64,000 nt of DNA, from contig NZ_JAMQGP010000007.1 of assembly GCF_023703465.1 (NCBI RefSeq), forward strand, positions 248,001 to 312,000, given 5' to 3'. The translations under genes were made by a program, and so were the position numbers. Positions 56,092 to 64,000 of this stretch are shown piece by piece. This DNA comes from Echinimonas agarilytica (lineage in GTDB: Bacteria > Pseudomonadota > Gammaproteobacteria > Enterobacterales > Neiellaceae). Positions within the stretch are counted from its first letter, which is position 1; the number at the start of each line of letters is the position of its first letter. Below the pieces are notes generated by a model. It did not search any database and was not told the origin of the DNA. It worked only from the letters and a program-made list of their open reading frames with translations.

Positions 56092-57609
56092 CTATAACAG
56101 TGACGGAATACCGTACTGACCTTCCAACATTCCCACCGCAAGCATCGCGATTAAACACACCACCAATACACTTGCCGGAATAATAACGCGGTCATAAATA
56201 GACAATGTTTTCGCGCGCTCTTTGTCACCAATCAAACCATTGTTGTCCAGCAACATGGTTAGAGCCCACGCCAGTACAGGGTTGGCCACGGCAGAGGCAA
56301 AAATACAGATACCGGCCGCTTGTGAGTCTTTGGTGTTTTTCACCATTTGCATACCCGCTTCGAGCAATGGCAAGAACACACCCACCAACAAAGCAATGCG
56401 CATAACGGGCGGCCATACCGCCACATCCATAGGGAAGCCCAAAATAGCAATCACAATACACAAAGAGCCCAGCACAATGGCGCCCGCAGGAATCGGACGT
56501 TTCGCAATGGCCGCCGGAATCATATAGGTTCCCCAAGAAGAAGTGATGTTACCACCACCCACTGCGGTACCTACGATTTGACGAAGTGAGCATGTTGTCA
56601 TGGTGTCATCAACATCCATTAACACTTTGTCGGTGCCACGAGGATAGTTGAGCTCTTGGAAAATACGGTGCCCCAAGAAATCTGGTGACCACATCGCAAC
56701 GGCTAGAATGGCAAACGGCAGCGATGCAATGAAATGCGCCATATTCGGCAAGCCAAGCTGCCACCCCTGCTCTGTTGAGCCCCACCAGTACACTGGATTC
56801 AAATTTGGCAAGCCCATTTCGGTTTCAAATTTCAAATCAAAACCAGCACCCAACGCCAATGCCACCAGCAGCCCCGTAATGGCACATGCAGGAATGGCAA
56901 GCCAGCGCTTATTAATTCTTGCAAGGAAGGCATAAAGCACAATATTGATAGCTAATACGACAAGGCCAATGTACCCCATCGAACCGGCTTCAATGCCATC
57001 GGCTTGCAAGCCTGTCGCCCAGGTTTGGATCAAACCAATTTGGCTCATCGCTCCGGTAAAACCGAGGAATACAAGTAATCCACCTGCAACCCCCTCTCCA
57101 GTAAGGTTGACTAATCGGGAGCCGCCTTTGAAGTAGCTGAGTAGCAAGCCAAATACACCCAACAATATAGCCAAGGCAAGTGGATGAGCACCCGCTAAAG
57201 CAATCACGCCAATGAGCGGAATCATGGGGCCATGATTCCCTGCCAAGTTGGCTCTTGGGTTAATAAAACCAGAAGCTAAGATACAAAACAGTAATGCAGG
57301 AATGAGCATTTCTACCCGGGCCACTTCAATAGCAAAGTCCTTGCCTAGATTCACATGGTCCCAAGCTTGAGTAAGACCATCAGCCCACGACATCATCACG
57401 GCCGAATACATGGCAATAATGCCGATTGTACCGGCAATAGCGGGCACTAAATCTTCCCATTCAAATCTGAAGTCACGGCCAGGCAAATTAAGCGCCCAGC
57501 GGCGCGGTTTCATGATTTTGAGTTCATGGTCAAGGTAATCCGAACGGCTTTCGAATTCGCTCGATGGCCGGTGAAGCTCTTGATAACTCTTGTTGTCTTG
57601 GTCTTGCAT
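56092..57609 (-). CDS. multi-pass permease, DUF3360-like
   Basis: A 505-aa inner membrane protein with about 12-14 helices after a 40-residue charged N-terminus. Segments such as AGNHGPMIPLIGVIALAGAHPLALAI and GGGNITSSWGTYMIPAAI (in parts) suggest the SulP/NCS2-type 7+7 fold. I associate the sequence with the DUF3360 family of vibrios, whose substrate is not established. It diverges from pflB across a long regulatory region, where focA would be found in enteric bacteria. Confidence 0.65.
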   Translation of the reverse strand: MQDQDNKSYQELHRPSSEFESRSDYLDHELKIMKPRRWALNLPGRDFRFEWEDLVPAIAGTIGIIAMYSAVMMSWADGLTQAWDHVNLGKDFAIEVARVEMLIPALLFCILASGFINPRANLAGNHGPMIPLIGVIALAGAHPLALAILLGVFGLLLSYFKGGSRLVNLTGEGVAGGLLVFLGFTGAMSQIGLIQTWATGLQADGIEAGSMGYIGLVVLAINIVLYAFLARINKRWLAIPACAITGLLVALALGAGFDLKFETEMGLPNLNPVYWWGSTEQGWQLGLPNMAHFIASLPFAILAVAMWSPDFLGHRIFQELNYPRGTDKVLMDVDDTMTTCSLRQIVGTAVGGGNITSSWGTYMIPAAIAKRPIPAGAIVLGSLCIVIAILGFPMDVAVWPPVMRIALLVGVFLPLLEAGMQMVKNTKDSQAAGICIFASAVANPVLAWALTMLLDNNGLIGDKERAKTLSIYDRVIIPASVLVVCLIAMLAVGMLEGQYGIPSLL

Positions 57610-58476
57610 ATAGTTCCGCTTTTTGATCAGCTAAATTGAATTTTTTGAGGTGGCTCGCCAACGAAAATAAGTTAAGCGAGGCTTCATAATTCTTCGTTAG
57701 TTATCAGTTTAATCGACATCTGCCAAATTGCTTGTTTGCAATTATTATGGTGGCAGCGCGGCCCCTGAACTGATTTAACAACTGTTTAATAATATGAATG
57801 GCGCATACCTTAATGAAGTCGGATTGTTTTTTCTTTGATGAAAATCAACTACAAAGAAAACGTCAAAATCTACAAAACCTAGAAAACCCATTAAAACACT
57901 GATTTTATGACTTAAAAAACACCGTCCACGGTATAAACCTTAGCTAACTCAAATTCATTTGATGGCAAAAGAAGGGTTATTTTTGAAAATAAATTTCTAT
58001 TTTTTAATCAATCAGCCGTATCATGCATCGTCCAAACCCTATTTTTGAATCATAATTTTCACAAACCCCTTTAAATACCTACACTTCATACGGATTTCCG
58101 TTTTGTAATTTTATTACAAATAGCACTTAAAAAGTGATCCAGATCAACTATACCAGACTCCCTTTTCGATAAATTAAATCCACAAATTCGAGCTGATTTA
58201 TATGTTCGGAACGCTTCAAGCTTTTAGTGATTTGTTGGGTTGTAAAGAAAAAGGTACCCCCTTCCAAAAACAGCTCATAATTTGATTACTGAAAAAGCTA
58301 CGAACCGAGTATCCAATGCTAGACTTCTTATTATCTCTAGCAACAACCAGCTGGAACAAACCGGTATTGCATGACACGATGTTCGAGTGCATTTAACGGC
58401 AGAATGTGAAACCGCAAACGCCCTCGATAGAGCACGTTTTCGGATGGCAAAATTCAAATCAAAAGGTAAATCGCAA
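57610..58476. other. long regulatory region between the permease gene and pflB
   Basis: About 870 bp, AT-rich and without a convincing gene. It holds the FNR-like box at 58134-58147 and a probable pflB transcription start near 58182, giving a leader of about 295 bases. In that leader are a 27-codon frame starting at 58202 (weak ribosome binding site, not assigned) and an inverted repeat TGCTAGA/TCTAGCA at 58317-58342 with a 12-base loop. The left part presumably carries the divergent permease promoter. Confidence 0.6.
58134..58147 (+). promoter_or_regulatory. FNR-like box of pflB
   Basis: GTGATCCAGATCAA matches the FNR consensus TTGAT-N4-ATCAA in all but the first base. A GATAAA element about 27 bp downstream of its centre could be the -10 box of a class II promoter. 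Confidence 0.6.
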
Positions 58477-60768
58477 ATGGCTGATCAAACCGACAACTTC
58501 GCAAAAGCTTGGGAAGGCTTTACCGCAGGTGATTGGAAAACAGAAGTAAATGTTCGTGAATTTATTCAAGCGAACTACACACCATACGAGGGAGATGAAT
58601 CTTTCCTTGCAGGTGCAACCGACGCGACCACAGAATTGTGGGACAGAGTCATGGACGGTATCAAACAGGAAAACAGCACTCACGCACCTGTTGATTTCGA
58701 CACTGACATACCTTCAACTGTCACTTCCCATGACGCTGGCTACATCAATAAAGATCTAGAAACCATCGTAGGTTTACAAACAGACGCTCCGCTTAAGCGT
58801 GGTTTGATTTGTAACGGTGGTATTCGCATGGTCGAAACGGGCTGTTCAGTTTATGGTAAAGCACTCGACCCAACCATCAGCAAAATCTTCTCTGAGTATC
58901 GTAAAACGCATAACCAAGGCGTATTTGACGTTTACACTGGCGACATTCGCAACTGCCGTAAATCAGGGGTGATTACAGGCTTGCCAGATGCATATGGCCG
59001 TGGCCGTATCATTGGTGACTATCGCCGTATTGCTTTGTATGGCATCGACTATTTGATGAAAGACAAAGTTAAACAGCACATCAGCCTTGAAGATTCCATG
59101 TACGGTGCTGCAGATACGGCTGAATTAGAGCGCACCATTCGCCTTCGCGAAGAGATTTCAGAGCAACATCGCGCTTTAGGCCAAATGAAAGAAATGGCTG
59201 CCAAGTACGGTTTTGATATCAGTGGCCCCGCCACCAACGCACAAGAAGCAATCCAATGGACTTACTTCGGTTATTTGGCCGCAGTGAAAAGTCAAAACGG
59301 TGCAGCTATGTCGCTTGGTCGCGTATCAACATTCCTCGATGTTTACATCGAGCGTGATATTGCAGCGGGTACGCTCACAGAAGTGCAAGCACAAGAAATG
59401 ATCGACCACTTCGTGATGAAGTTGCGTATGGTTCGTTTCTTACGTACACCAGAATATGATGACTTGTTCTCTGGCGACCCTATCTGGGCCACAGAATCTG
59501 TAGGAGGTATGGGCGTAGACGGTCGCACATTGGTGACACGTTCAAACTTCCGCTTCTTGAACACGTTGTACACCATGGGCCCAAGCCCAGAGCCAAACAT
59601 TACAGTGTTGTGGTCTGAGCAACTGCCAGATGGCTTCAAACGCTACTGTGCAAAAGTATCGATTGATACCAGCTCAATCCAATATGAAAACGATGACCTA
59701 ATGCGTCCAGATTTCGACTCGGACGATTACGGCATTGCATGTTGTGTAAGCCCAATGGTGATTGGTAAGCACATGCAGTTCTTCGGTGCTCGTGCCAACC
59801 TTGCAAAAACATTGCTGTATTGCATGAACGGCGGTGTGGACGAAAAACTGAAAATTCAGATTGGTCCAAAAACTGACCCCGTTTCCAGCGAATATTTGGA
59901 CTATGACGACATCATGGATCGTCTCGACCACTTCATGGACTGGTTAGCGAAGCAATATGTTGCGGCGCTCAACTGTATCCACTTCATGCATGACAAGTAT
60001 GCTTATGAAGCACCATTAATGGCGCTTCACGATCGTGATGTACGTCGTACTATGGCGTGCGGTATCGCCGGTCTATCGATCTGTGCTGACTCACTTTCTG
60101 CAATTAAATATGCCAAAGTGAAGCCTGTACGTGACGAAAATGGCATTGCGACCGATTTCGAAATCGAAGGCGACTTCCCTAAATACGGTAACAACGATGA
60201 CCGTGTAGATAGCATCGCATGTGAACTTGTTGAAACCTTCATGAAGAAGATTCGTAAGCTTTCTACATACCGTGACGCGATTCCAACACAGTCTATTCTG
60301 ACCATTACGTCGAACGTTGTTTATGGTAAGAAAACAGGTAACACCCCTGACGGACGCGCTGCTGGCACACCGTTTGCGCCGGGTGCAAACCCAATGCACG
60401 GCCGTGATGAGAAAGGCGCTGTTGCATCGCTGACATCAGTCGCGAAACTACCGTTCTCATACGCACAAGATGGTATTTCATATACCTTCTCAATCGTGCC
60501 AAATGCACTGGGTAAAGACGACACGGTTCAACGTAAGAACTTGGCAGGTTTGATGGATGGTTATTTCCATCACACACCAAGTGTTGAAGGTGGTCAACAC
60601 CTCAACGTGAACGTGATGAACCGTGAAATGCTGCTCGACGCAATGGAAAACCCTGAGAATTATCCTCAGCTGACCATTCGTGTTTCTGGCTATGCTGTTC
60701 GTTTCAACTCATTAACCGATGAGCAGAAACAAGACGTTATTACGCGTACATTTACAACCGCGTTCTAA
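58477..60768 (+). CDS. pflB: pyruvate formate-lyase
   Basis: Glycyl radical enzyme cleaving pyruvate with CoA to acetyl-CoA and formate under anaerobiosis. The start at 58477 ([15 protein letters not shown]) gives 763 aa, close to E. coli PflB; an in-frame extension upstream to 58387 is not expected. The active-site cysteine pair is C422-C423 (GIACCVSPM) and the radical glycine is G738 in RVSGYAVRF. pflA follows about 110 bp downstream. The usual upstream focA is absent. Confidence 0.97.
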   Translation: MADQTDNFAKAWEGFTAGDWKTEVNVREFIQANYTPYEGDESFLAGATDATTELWDRVMDGIKQENSTHAPVDFDTDIPSTVTSHDAGYINKDLETIVGLQTDAPLKRGLICNGGIRMVETGCSVYGKALDPTISKIFSEYRKTHNQGVFDVYTGDIRNCRKSGVITGLPDAYGRGRIIGDYRRIALYGIDYLMKDKVKQHISLEDSMYGAADTAELERTIRLREEISEQHRALGQMKEMAAKYGFDISGPATNAQEAIQWTYFGYLAAVKSQNGAAMSLGRVSTFLDVYIERDIAAGTLTEVQAQEMIDHFVMKLRMVRFLRTPEYDDLFSGDPIWATESVGGMGVDGRTLVTRSNFRFLNTLYTMGPSPEPNITVLWSEQLPDGFKRYCAKVSIDTSSIQYENDDLMRPDFDSDDYGIACCVSPMVIGKHMQFFGARANLAKTLLYCMNGGVDEKLKIQIGPKTDPVSSEYLDYDDIMDRLDHFMDWLAKQYVAALNCIHFMHDKYAYEAPLMALHDRDVRRTMACGIAGLSICADSLSAIKYAKVKPVRDENGIATDFEIEGDFPKYGNNDDRVDSIACELVETFMKKIRKLSTYRDAIPTQSILTITSNVVYGKKTGNTPDGRAAGTPFAPGANPMHGRDEKGAVASLTSVAKLPFSYAQDGISYTFSIVPNALGKDDTVQRKNLAGLMDGYFHHTPSVEGGQHLNVNVMNREMLLDAMENPENYPQLTIRVSGYAVRFNSLTDEQKQDVITRTFTTAF

Positions 60769-60797
60769 TGCAACAACGCTAACAAAGCGCTACACTA

Positions 60798-60822
60798 GGC
60801 CTTGCAATGCAAGGCCTTTTTT
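60798..60822 (+). terminator. terminator after pflB
   Basis: GGCCTTGC pairs with GCAAGGCC around a three-base loop and is followed by six T residues. pflA may therefore have its own promoter or depend on read-through. Confidence 0.82.
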
Positions 60823-60875
60823 ATGCCTAACGTAGTTAGACGTTAGTTTTTAGAATTCATCATCGCGAGTGACTT

Positions 60876-61616
60876 ATGACCATTAAAGGACGCGTCCATT
60901 CTGTTGAAACCTGCGGCACCGTTGACGGACCAGGTATTCGCTACATTGTGTTTATGCAAGGTTGCTTGATGCGATGTAAATACTGCCACAACCGCGATAC
61001 TTGGGATGTAGATGCGGGTCAGGAAATGACCGTTGAAGAAATCATGACGGAATTGCTCAGTTACCGTCATTTTATCGAAGCCAGCGATGGTGGCATTACC
61101 GCTTCCGGTGGCGAAGCCACACTGCAAGCTGAGTTTGTAACAGAGCTTTTTAAGGCCTGCCAAAAAGAAGGTATACATACCTGTCTAGATACTAATGGAT
61201 TTGTGCGCCATCACAGCGATGCCATTGAACACTTGTTAGATGTGACCGATCTCGTGATGCTCGACCTCAAGCAGATGGACGATGCGAAACATATTGATCT
61301 CACCAAGGTGAGTAATCGTCACGCCAAAGAGTTTGCTTTGCGCCTTGCCGAGCGCAACCAAAAGACTTGGCTGCGTTACGTTGTTGTGGGCGGTTATACC
61401 GACGATGTAGCTTCGGCCGAAGAGTTGGCAGACTTTATCCTCCCGATGAAAAACATTGAACGTGTCGAGCTACTGCCTTACCACGAACTTGGCAAACACA
61501 AATGGGAAGCCATGGGCGAACCTTATGAACTCACTGAAGTTCATCCGCCAAGTAAAGAAACCATGGAAACCATCTGTGATGTTTTTAAGAGCCGTGGGTT
61601 AAACGTAATTTATTAA
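60876..61616 (+). CDS. pflA: pyruvate formate-lyase activating enzyme
   Basis: Radical SAM enzyme that installs the glycyl radical in PflB, 246 aa, as in E. coli. The cluster motif is C-X3-C-X2-C in [15 protein letters not shown]. The [15 protein letters not shown] start, [15 protein letters not shown] and [16 protein letters not shown] are typical. The next gene begins directly after its stop codon. Confidence 0.97.
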   Translation: MTIKGRVHSVETCGTVDGPGIRYIVFMQGCLMRCKYCHNRDTWDVDAGQEMTVEEIMTELLSYRHFIEASDGGITASGGEATLQAEFVTELFKACQKEGIHTCLDTNGFVRHHSDAIEHLLDVTDLVMLDLKQMDDAKHIDLTKVSNRHAKEFALRLAERNQKTWLRYVVVGGYTDDVASAEELADFILPMKNIERVELLPYHELGKHKWEAMGEPYELTEVHPPSKETMETICDVFKSRGLNVIY

Positions 61617-62261
61617 ATGTCGTCCCTACTACTGATTTGGATCGTCATTGCAGGGTTCGTCTACCTTATGAGCCCTTTAGAGCAACTCCGCAAGTTACTT
61701 TCCAGTTCAATCTTAAGCCGCAACTTTGCCGCCATCATTGCGCTACAAAGTATGTTGTGGAGCCTAGATGTTGAGTTGATCTCTGGATTATCATTGCATT
61801 TTTTGATGATCACCACCGCCACGCTAGTAATTGGGCTGAGGTTGACTTGCCTCGCAGGCTTAGCAAGCCTATTACTCATGTCAGCGGCAGGAATGCTCAT
61901 GCCTGAACTCATTGCTGAGCAGTGGCTACTCCGCATTTTGCCAGCAGCAGCCATTACATACACAAGTTTATTGCTGGTTCGGCATTATTTACCTCACCAT
62001 TTATTCATCTATATATTTGTCAACGCATTCATCACGGCAGCGATTGCTATCACCTGTAGCATCCTTTGCTTAGCGGCATGGTACGCTTGGAGTGGCGCTT
62101 ACACTGGAGATGAGATACAACATCATCTGTTGCGCATGCTCCCCCTTATGTTGTTCCCTGAAGCGATGCTCAACGGCATGGTGATCACTGTCATGGTGAT
62201 ATACAAACCTGAATGGGTTCGCACCTATCAAGATCTAGATTACCTAGGCCCCGACAACTAA
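61617..62261 (+). CDS. predicted membrane protein, COG3235-like
   Basis: A 214-aa hydrophobic protein with about six helices and few charges. The segment GAYTGDEIQHHLLRMLPLMLFPEAMLNGMVITVMV (in parts) resembles the COG3235/CbiM-related membrane proteins, which look like ECF-type transporter subunits. The ATG follows the pflA stop without a gap, so it is probably co-expressed. The function is unknown. Confidence 0.65.
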   Translation: MSSLLLIWIVIAGFVYLMSPLEQLRKLLSSSILSRNFAAIIALQSMLWSLDVELISGLSLHFLMITTATLVIGLRLTCLAGLASLLLMSAAGMLMPELIAEQWLLRILPAAAITYTSLLLVRHYLPHHLFIYIFVNAFITAAIAITCSILCLAAWYAWSGAYTGDEIQHHLLRMLPLMLFPEAMLNGMVITVMVIYKPEWVRTYQDLDYLGPDN

Positions 62262-62283
62262 GCACCATGTCCGATAAAGCAAC

Positions 62284-62721
62284 TTAACGATTACGTTGAG
62301 TCGACTTGTCTAATGTTGAAAACGACTGCTTCAAAATTTCTGCCAAATCAACAAATTTAGGGGTCGATTTACACGGTTGGGTCGCTTTATTCTTTTCAGA
62401 TAATGTTTGGTGAATTTCTTGGTACCAACCACGGAGGCTGGAAGGCAGGGGTGATTGCGAACGCTTGCCCAACCAGTATAGGCTTTGCACCGGCAGGCTA
62501 AACATAAACAGCGCGGTCGCAATTCCAGACGGTAGCATATCAGGGGAGTTCATCCCCACAGGCAATGCCACCGAGATAATCGCTAATAATGGCACTATTT
62601 TTTGGCCAAATCGAGTGGCTCGCATAATCTGATTTTCAGGCAGTACAACAGCGAGTTCTGAGCGCATTGGCCACGCTTCCATATAGTGCTGTCCGTGCCT
62701 TAATGTTTCAGAGAATTGCAT
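62284..62721 (-). CDS. yfbV: UPF0208 membrane protein YfbV
   Basis: Terminus-macrodomain-associated YfbV family, 145 aa with two membrane helices. The N-terminus FSETLRHGQHYMEAWPMRSEL and the middle LPVQSLYWLGKRSQSPLP are the family's hallmark. It is divergent from ackA, as in E. coli. Confidence 0.92.
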   Translation of the reverse strand: MQFSETLRHGQHYMEAWPMRSELAVVLPENQIMRATRFGQKIVPLLAIISVALPVGMNSPDMLPSGIATALFMFSLPVQSLYWLGKRSQSPLPSSLRGWYQEIHQTLSEKNKATQPCKSTPKFVDLAEILKQSFSTLDKSTQRNR

Positions 62722-62836
62722 TCAGTAAACCTCAATTGAACCTACTACATAAATAGCGATGATCGTCGTTAATTTCAAGTCAGAAGCCGCTTTTTGAAGA
62801 CCCCATCTATCTGCTCAAGAAAGTTTACAACCAAAA

Positions 62837-62850
62837 TTGATTGAGATTAA
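62837..62850 (+). promoter_or_regulatory. FNR-like box upstream of ackA
   Basis: TTGATTGAGATTAA matches TTGAT-N4-ATCAA with one difference. AT-rich -10 candidates lie 25-50 bp downstream (TAATTA, TATAGT). This suggests anaerobic activation, but the exact promoter is unclear. Confidence 0.45.
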
Positions 62851-63010
62851 GAATTGGTTAGGCAGTTTTTGTAATTAATTTACATAATTAGTTATAGTAA
62901 CCACACTATATGTGACTGGCTAAAAAGTAATTTCTTTGACTAAGCTTACACGGCTCGTACATAACTATTGACCCCCAAGTAATGACTCAACAACAAGGAC
63001 TCTAGCCAAG

Positions 63011-64000
63011 ATGCAAACGAAACTCGTTTTGGTACTTAACTGCGGCAGCTCTTCTCTCAAATTTGCTCTTATCGACGCCGACAATGGCGACGAATACCTC
63101 AGTGGCTTAGCCGAATGCTTAAGTCTTGTGGATGCGCGTATCAAATGGAAACTCGAAGGAAATAAAAACGAGGAATCGTTAGGAGCAGGGTCAGCTCACC
63201 GAGAAGCGCTCGATTACCTTCAAACCATCATTGATGAGTCAGGGTTACGCGACCAAATTGTAGCTGTGGGTCATCGTGTTGTTCACGGAGGAGAAAACTT
63301 TACAGGTTCAGCATTGATCACGCCGGAAGTCATTAAAGGCATTGAAGACTGTGCCACACTCGCTCCGCTGCACAACCCAGCTCATTTAATTGGAATTCGC
63401 GCGGCAAAATCTGCATTTCCAGCGCTGCCACAAACCGCAGTGTTCGATACAGCTTTTCATCAGAGCATGCCTCAGCAAGCATATCTCTATGCCCTGCCTT
63501 ACAAACTTTACCGTCAGCACGGTGTGCGTCGATATGGCATGCATGGCACTAGCCATTTATACGTGAGTCAAGAAGCCGCCAAAATGCTCAACAAAGATAT
63601 TTCAGAAACCAATGTCATTGTGGCTCACCTCGGTAATGGTTCATCTATCTGTGCCGTTAAAAATGGTAAAAGTATCGACACAAGCATGGGCATGACACCG
63701 CTTGAAGGCCTTGTCATGGGCACGCGCTGCGGTGATATTGACCCTGCGATCATCTTCCACTTAGTCGACAAACTTGGCTACACACTCGACGAAGTCAACA
63801 CCATGGTACACAAACAAAGTGGTTTATTGGGCTTAACCGAAGTCAGCAGTGACTGCCGATATGTTGAAGATAACGTAGAGAACGGCAAGCCTGACGCTAT
63901 TCGTGCACACGATGTGATGTGCTATCGCCTCGCTAAATATATTGCTTCATACACCGCTGCACTGCCGAGCCTCGACGCGATTGTATTTACCGGTGGAATT
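63011..64000 (+). CDS. ackA: acetate kinase (3' end outside window)
   Basis: Converts acetyl phosphate and ADP to acetate and ATP. The first 330 codons are visible and the frame is open at the window edge; the full protein should be about 400 aa. [15 protein letters not shown] (phosphate 1 motif) opens the protein. GHRVVHGGE, the catalytic aspartate in [22 protein letters not shown] and [12 protein letters not shown] follow. It would normally be followed by pta. An FNR-like box lies about 165 bp upstream. Confidence 0.97.
   Translation, partial: MQTKLVLVLNCGSSSLKFALIDADNGDEYLSGLAECLSLVDARIKWKLEGNKNEESLGAGSAHREALDYLQTIIDESGLRDQIVAVGHRVVHGGENFTGSALITPEVIKGIEDCATLAPLHNPAHLIGIRAAKSAFPALPQTAVFDTAFHQSMPQQAYLYALPYKLYRQHGVRRYGMHGTSHLYVSQEAAKMLNKDISETNVIVAHLGNGSSICAVKNGKSIDTSMGMTPLEGLVMGTRCGDIDPAIIFHLVDKLGYTLDEVNTMVHKQSGLLGLTEVSSDCRYVEDNVENGKPDAIRAHDVMCYRLAKYIASYTAALPSLDAIVFTGGI

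Noticed and set aside
58202-58285. 27-codon frame in the pflB leader as a leader peptide gene
   Set aside because: The ribosome binding site is weak and the codons show no regulatory pattern, so it is only mentioned as part of the leader.

Overview
The window reads as chromosomal DNA of a Gram-negative, marine, facultatively anaerobic gammaproteobacterium of the Alteromonadales/Vibrionales/Oceanospirillales type. The evidence is an LPS core cluster (GT4 and GT9 glycosyltransferases, waaA), sodium-linked physiology (rnfABCDGE, nhaA, nhaB, and motY of the Na+-driven flagellar motor), mixed-acid fermentation genes (pflB-pflA, adhE, ackA) and synteny shared with that group (rnf-nth, gloA/motY/rnt, fadR/nhaB, nrdA-nrdB-yfaE, yfbV/ackA). 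I do not name a genus. The final gene, ackA, runs off the right edge.

Layout. 1-6.6 kb: LPS core genes, a LapD-like protein with degenerate GGDEF and EAL domains, and an EamA transporter. 6.7-13.2 kb: a complete rnfABCDGE operon followed by nth. 13.0-20.3 kb: an AT-richer insertion in the 3' half of nth, flanked by 147-bp perfect direct repeats of nth. It carries a two-component system and a 1466-aa lipoprotein that joins a sulfatase, two DUF1566 domains and a di-heme cytochrome c peroxidase/MauG domain. 20.4-22.3 kb: a structured non-coding stretch, then an unrecognised two-gene unit with a CorA-like membrane topology. 22.4-34 kb: gloA, motY, rnt, a 25-codon gene, peroxiredoxin, grxD, sodB, fadR, nhaB, nhaA, a lipase-like hydrolase, ubiG and a HAD phosphatase. 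34-38.4 kb: nrdA-nrdB-yfaE behind tandem NrdR-like boxes, and a MerR regulator. 38.7-46.5 kb: fdhD with a YdeP/FdhF-type molybdoenzyme, an aldo/keto reductase, alaA, dgt and marC. 46.5-56 kb: adhE behind a near-ideal class II FNR promoter, a YchJ-like protein, an outer membrane protein, tRNA-Tyr, a response regulator with a helical repeat region, a lipoprotein, an AspH-like dioxygenase and xthA. 56-64 kb: a DUF3360-like permease divergent from pflB-pflA, a membrane protein, yfbV and ackA.

How the genes fit together. Pyruvate formate-lyase and its activase, AdhE and acetate kinase make up most of an anaerobic pyruvate-to-formate/acetate/ethanol route. adhE, pflB and ackA each have an FNR-like box upstream. 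No focA formate channel precedes pflB. The fdhD/YdeP-type pair may concern formate or another oxidisable substrate. Rnf and the Na+/H+ antiporters couple redox to sodium gradients, and MotY uses the sodium motive force. Peroxiredoxin, Grx4, SodB and the YfaE/NrdB pair deal with oxygen and iron-sulfur chemistry.

The most unusual feature is the nth-embedded island with the sulfatase/DUF1566/di-heme peroxidase fusion and its own sensor-regulator pair. No integrase or transposase is recognisable between the repeats.
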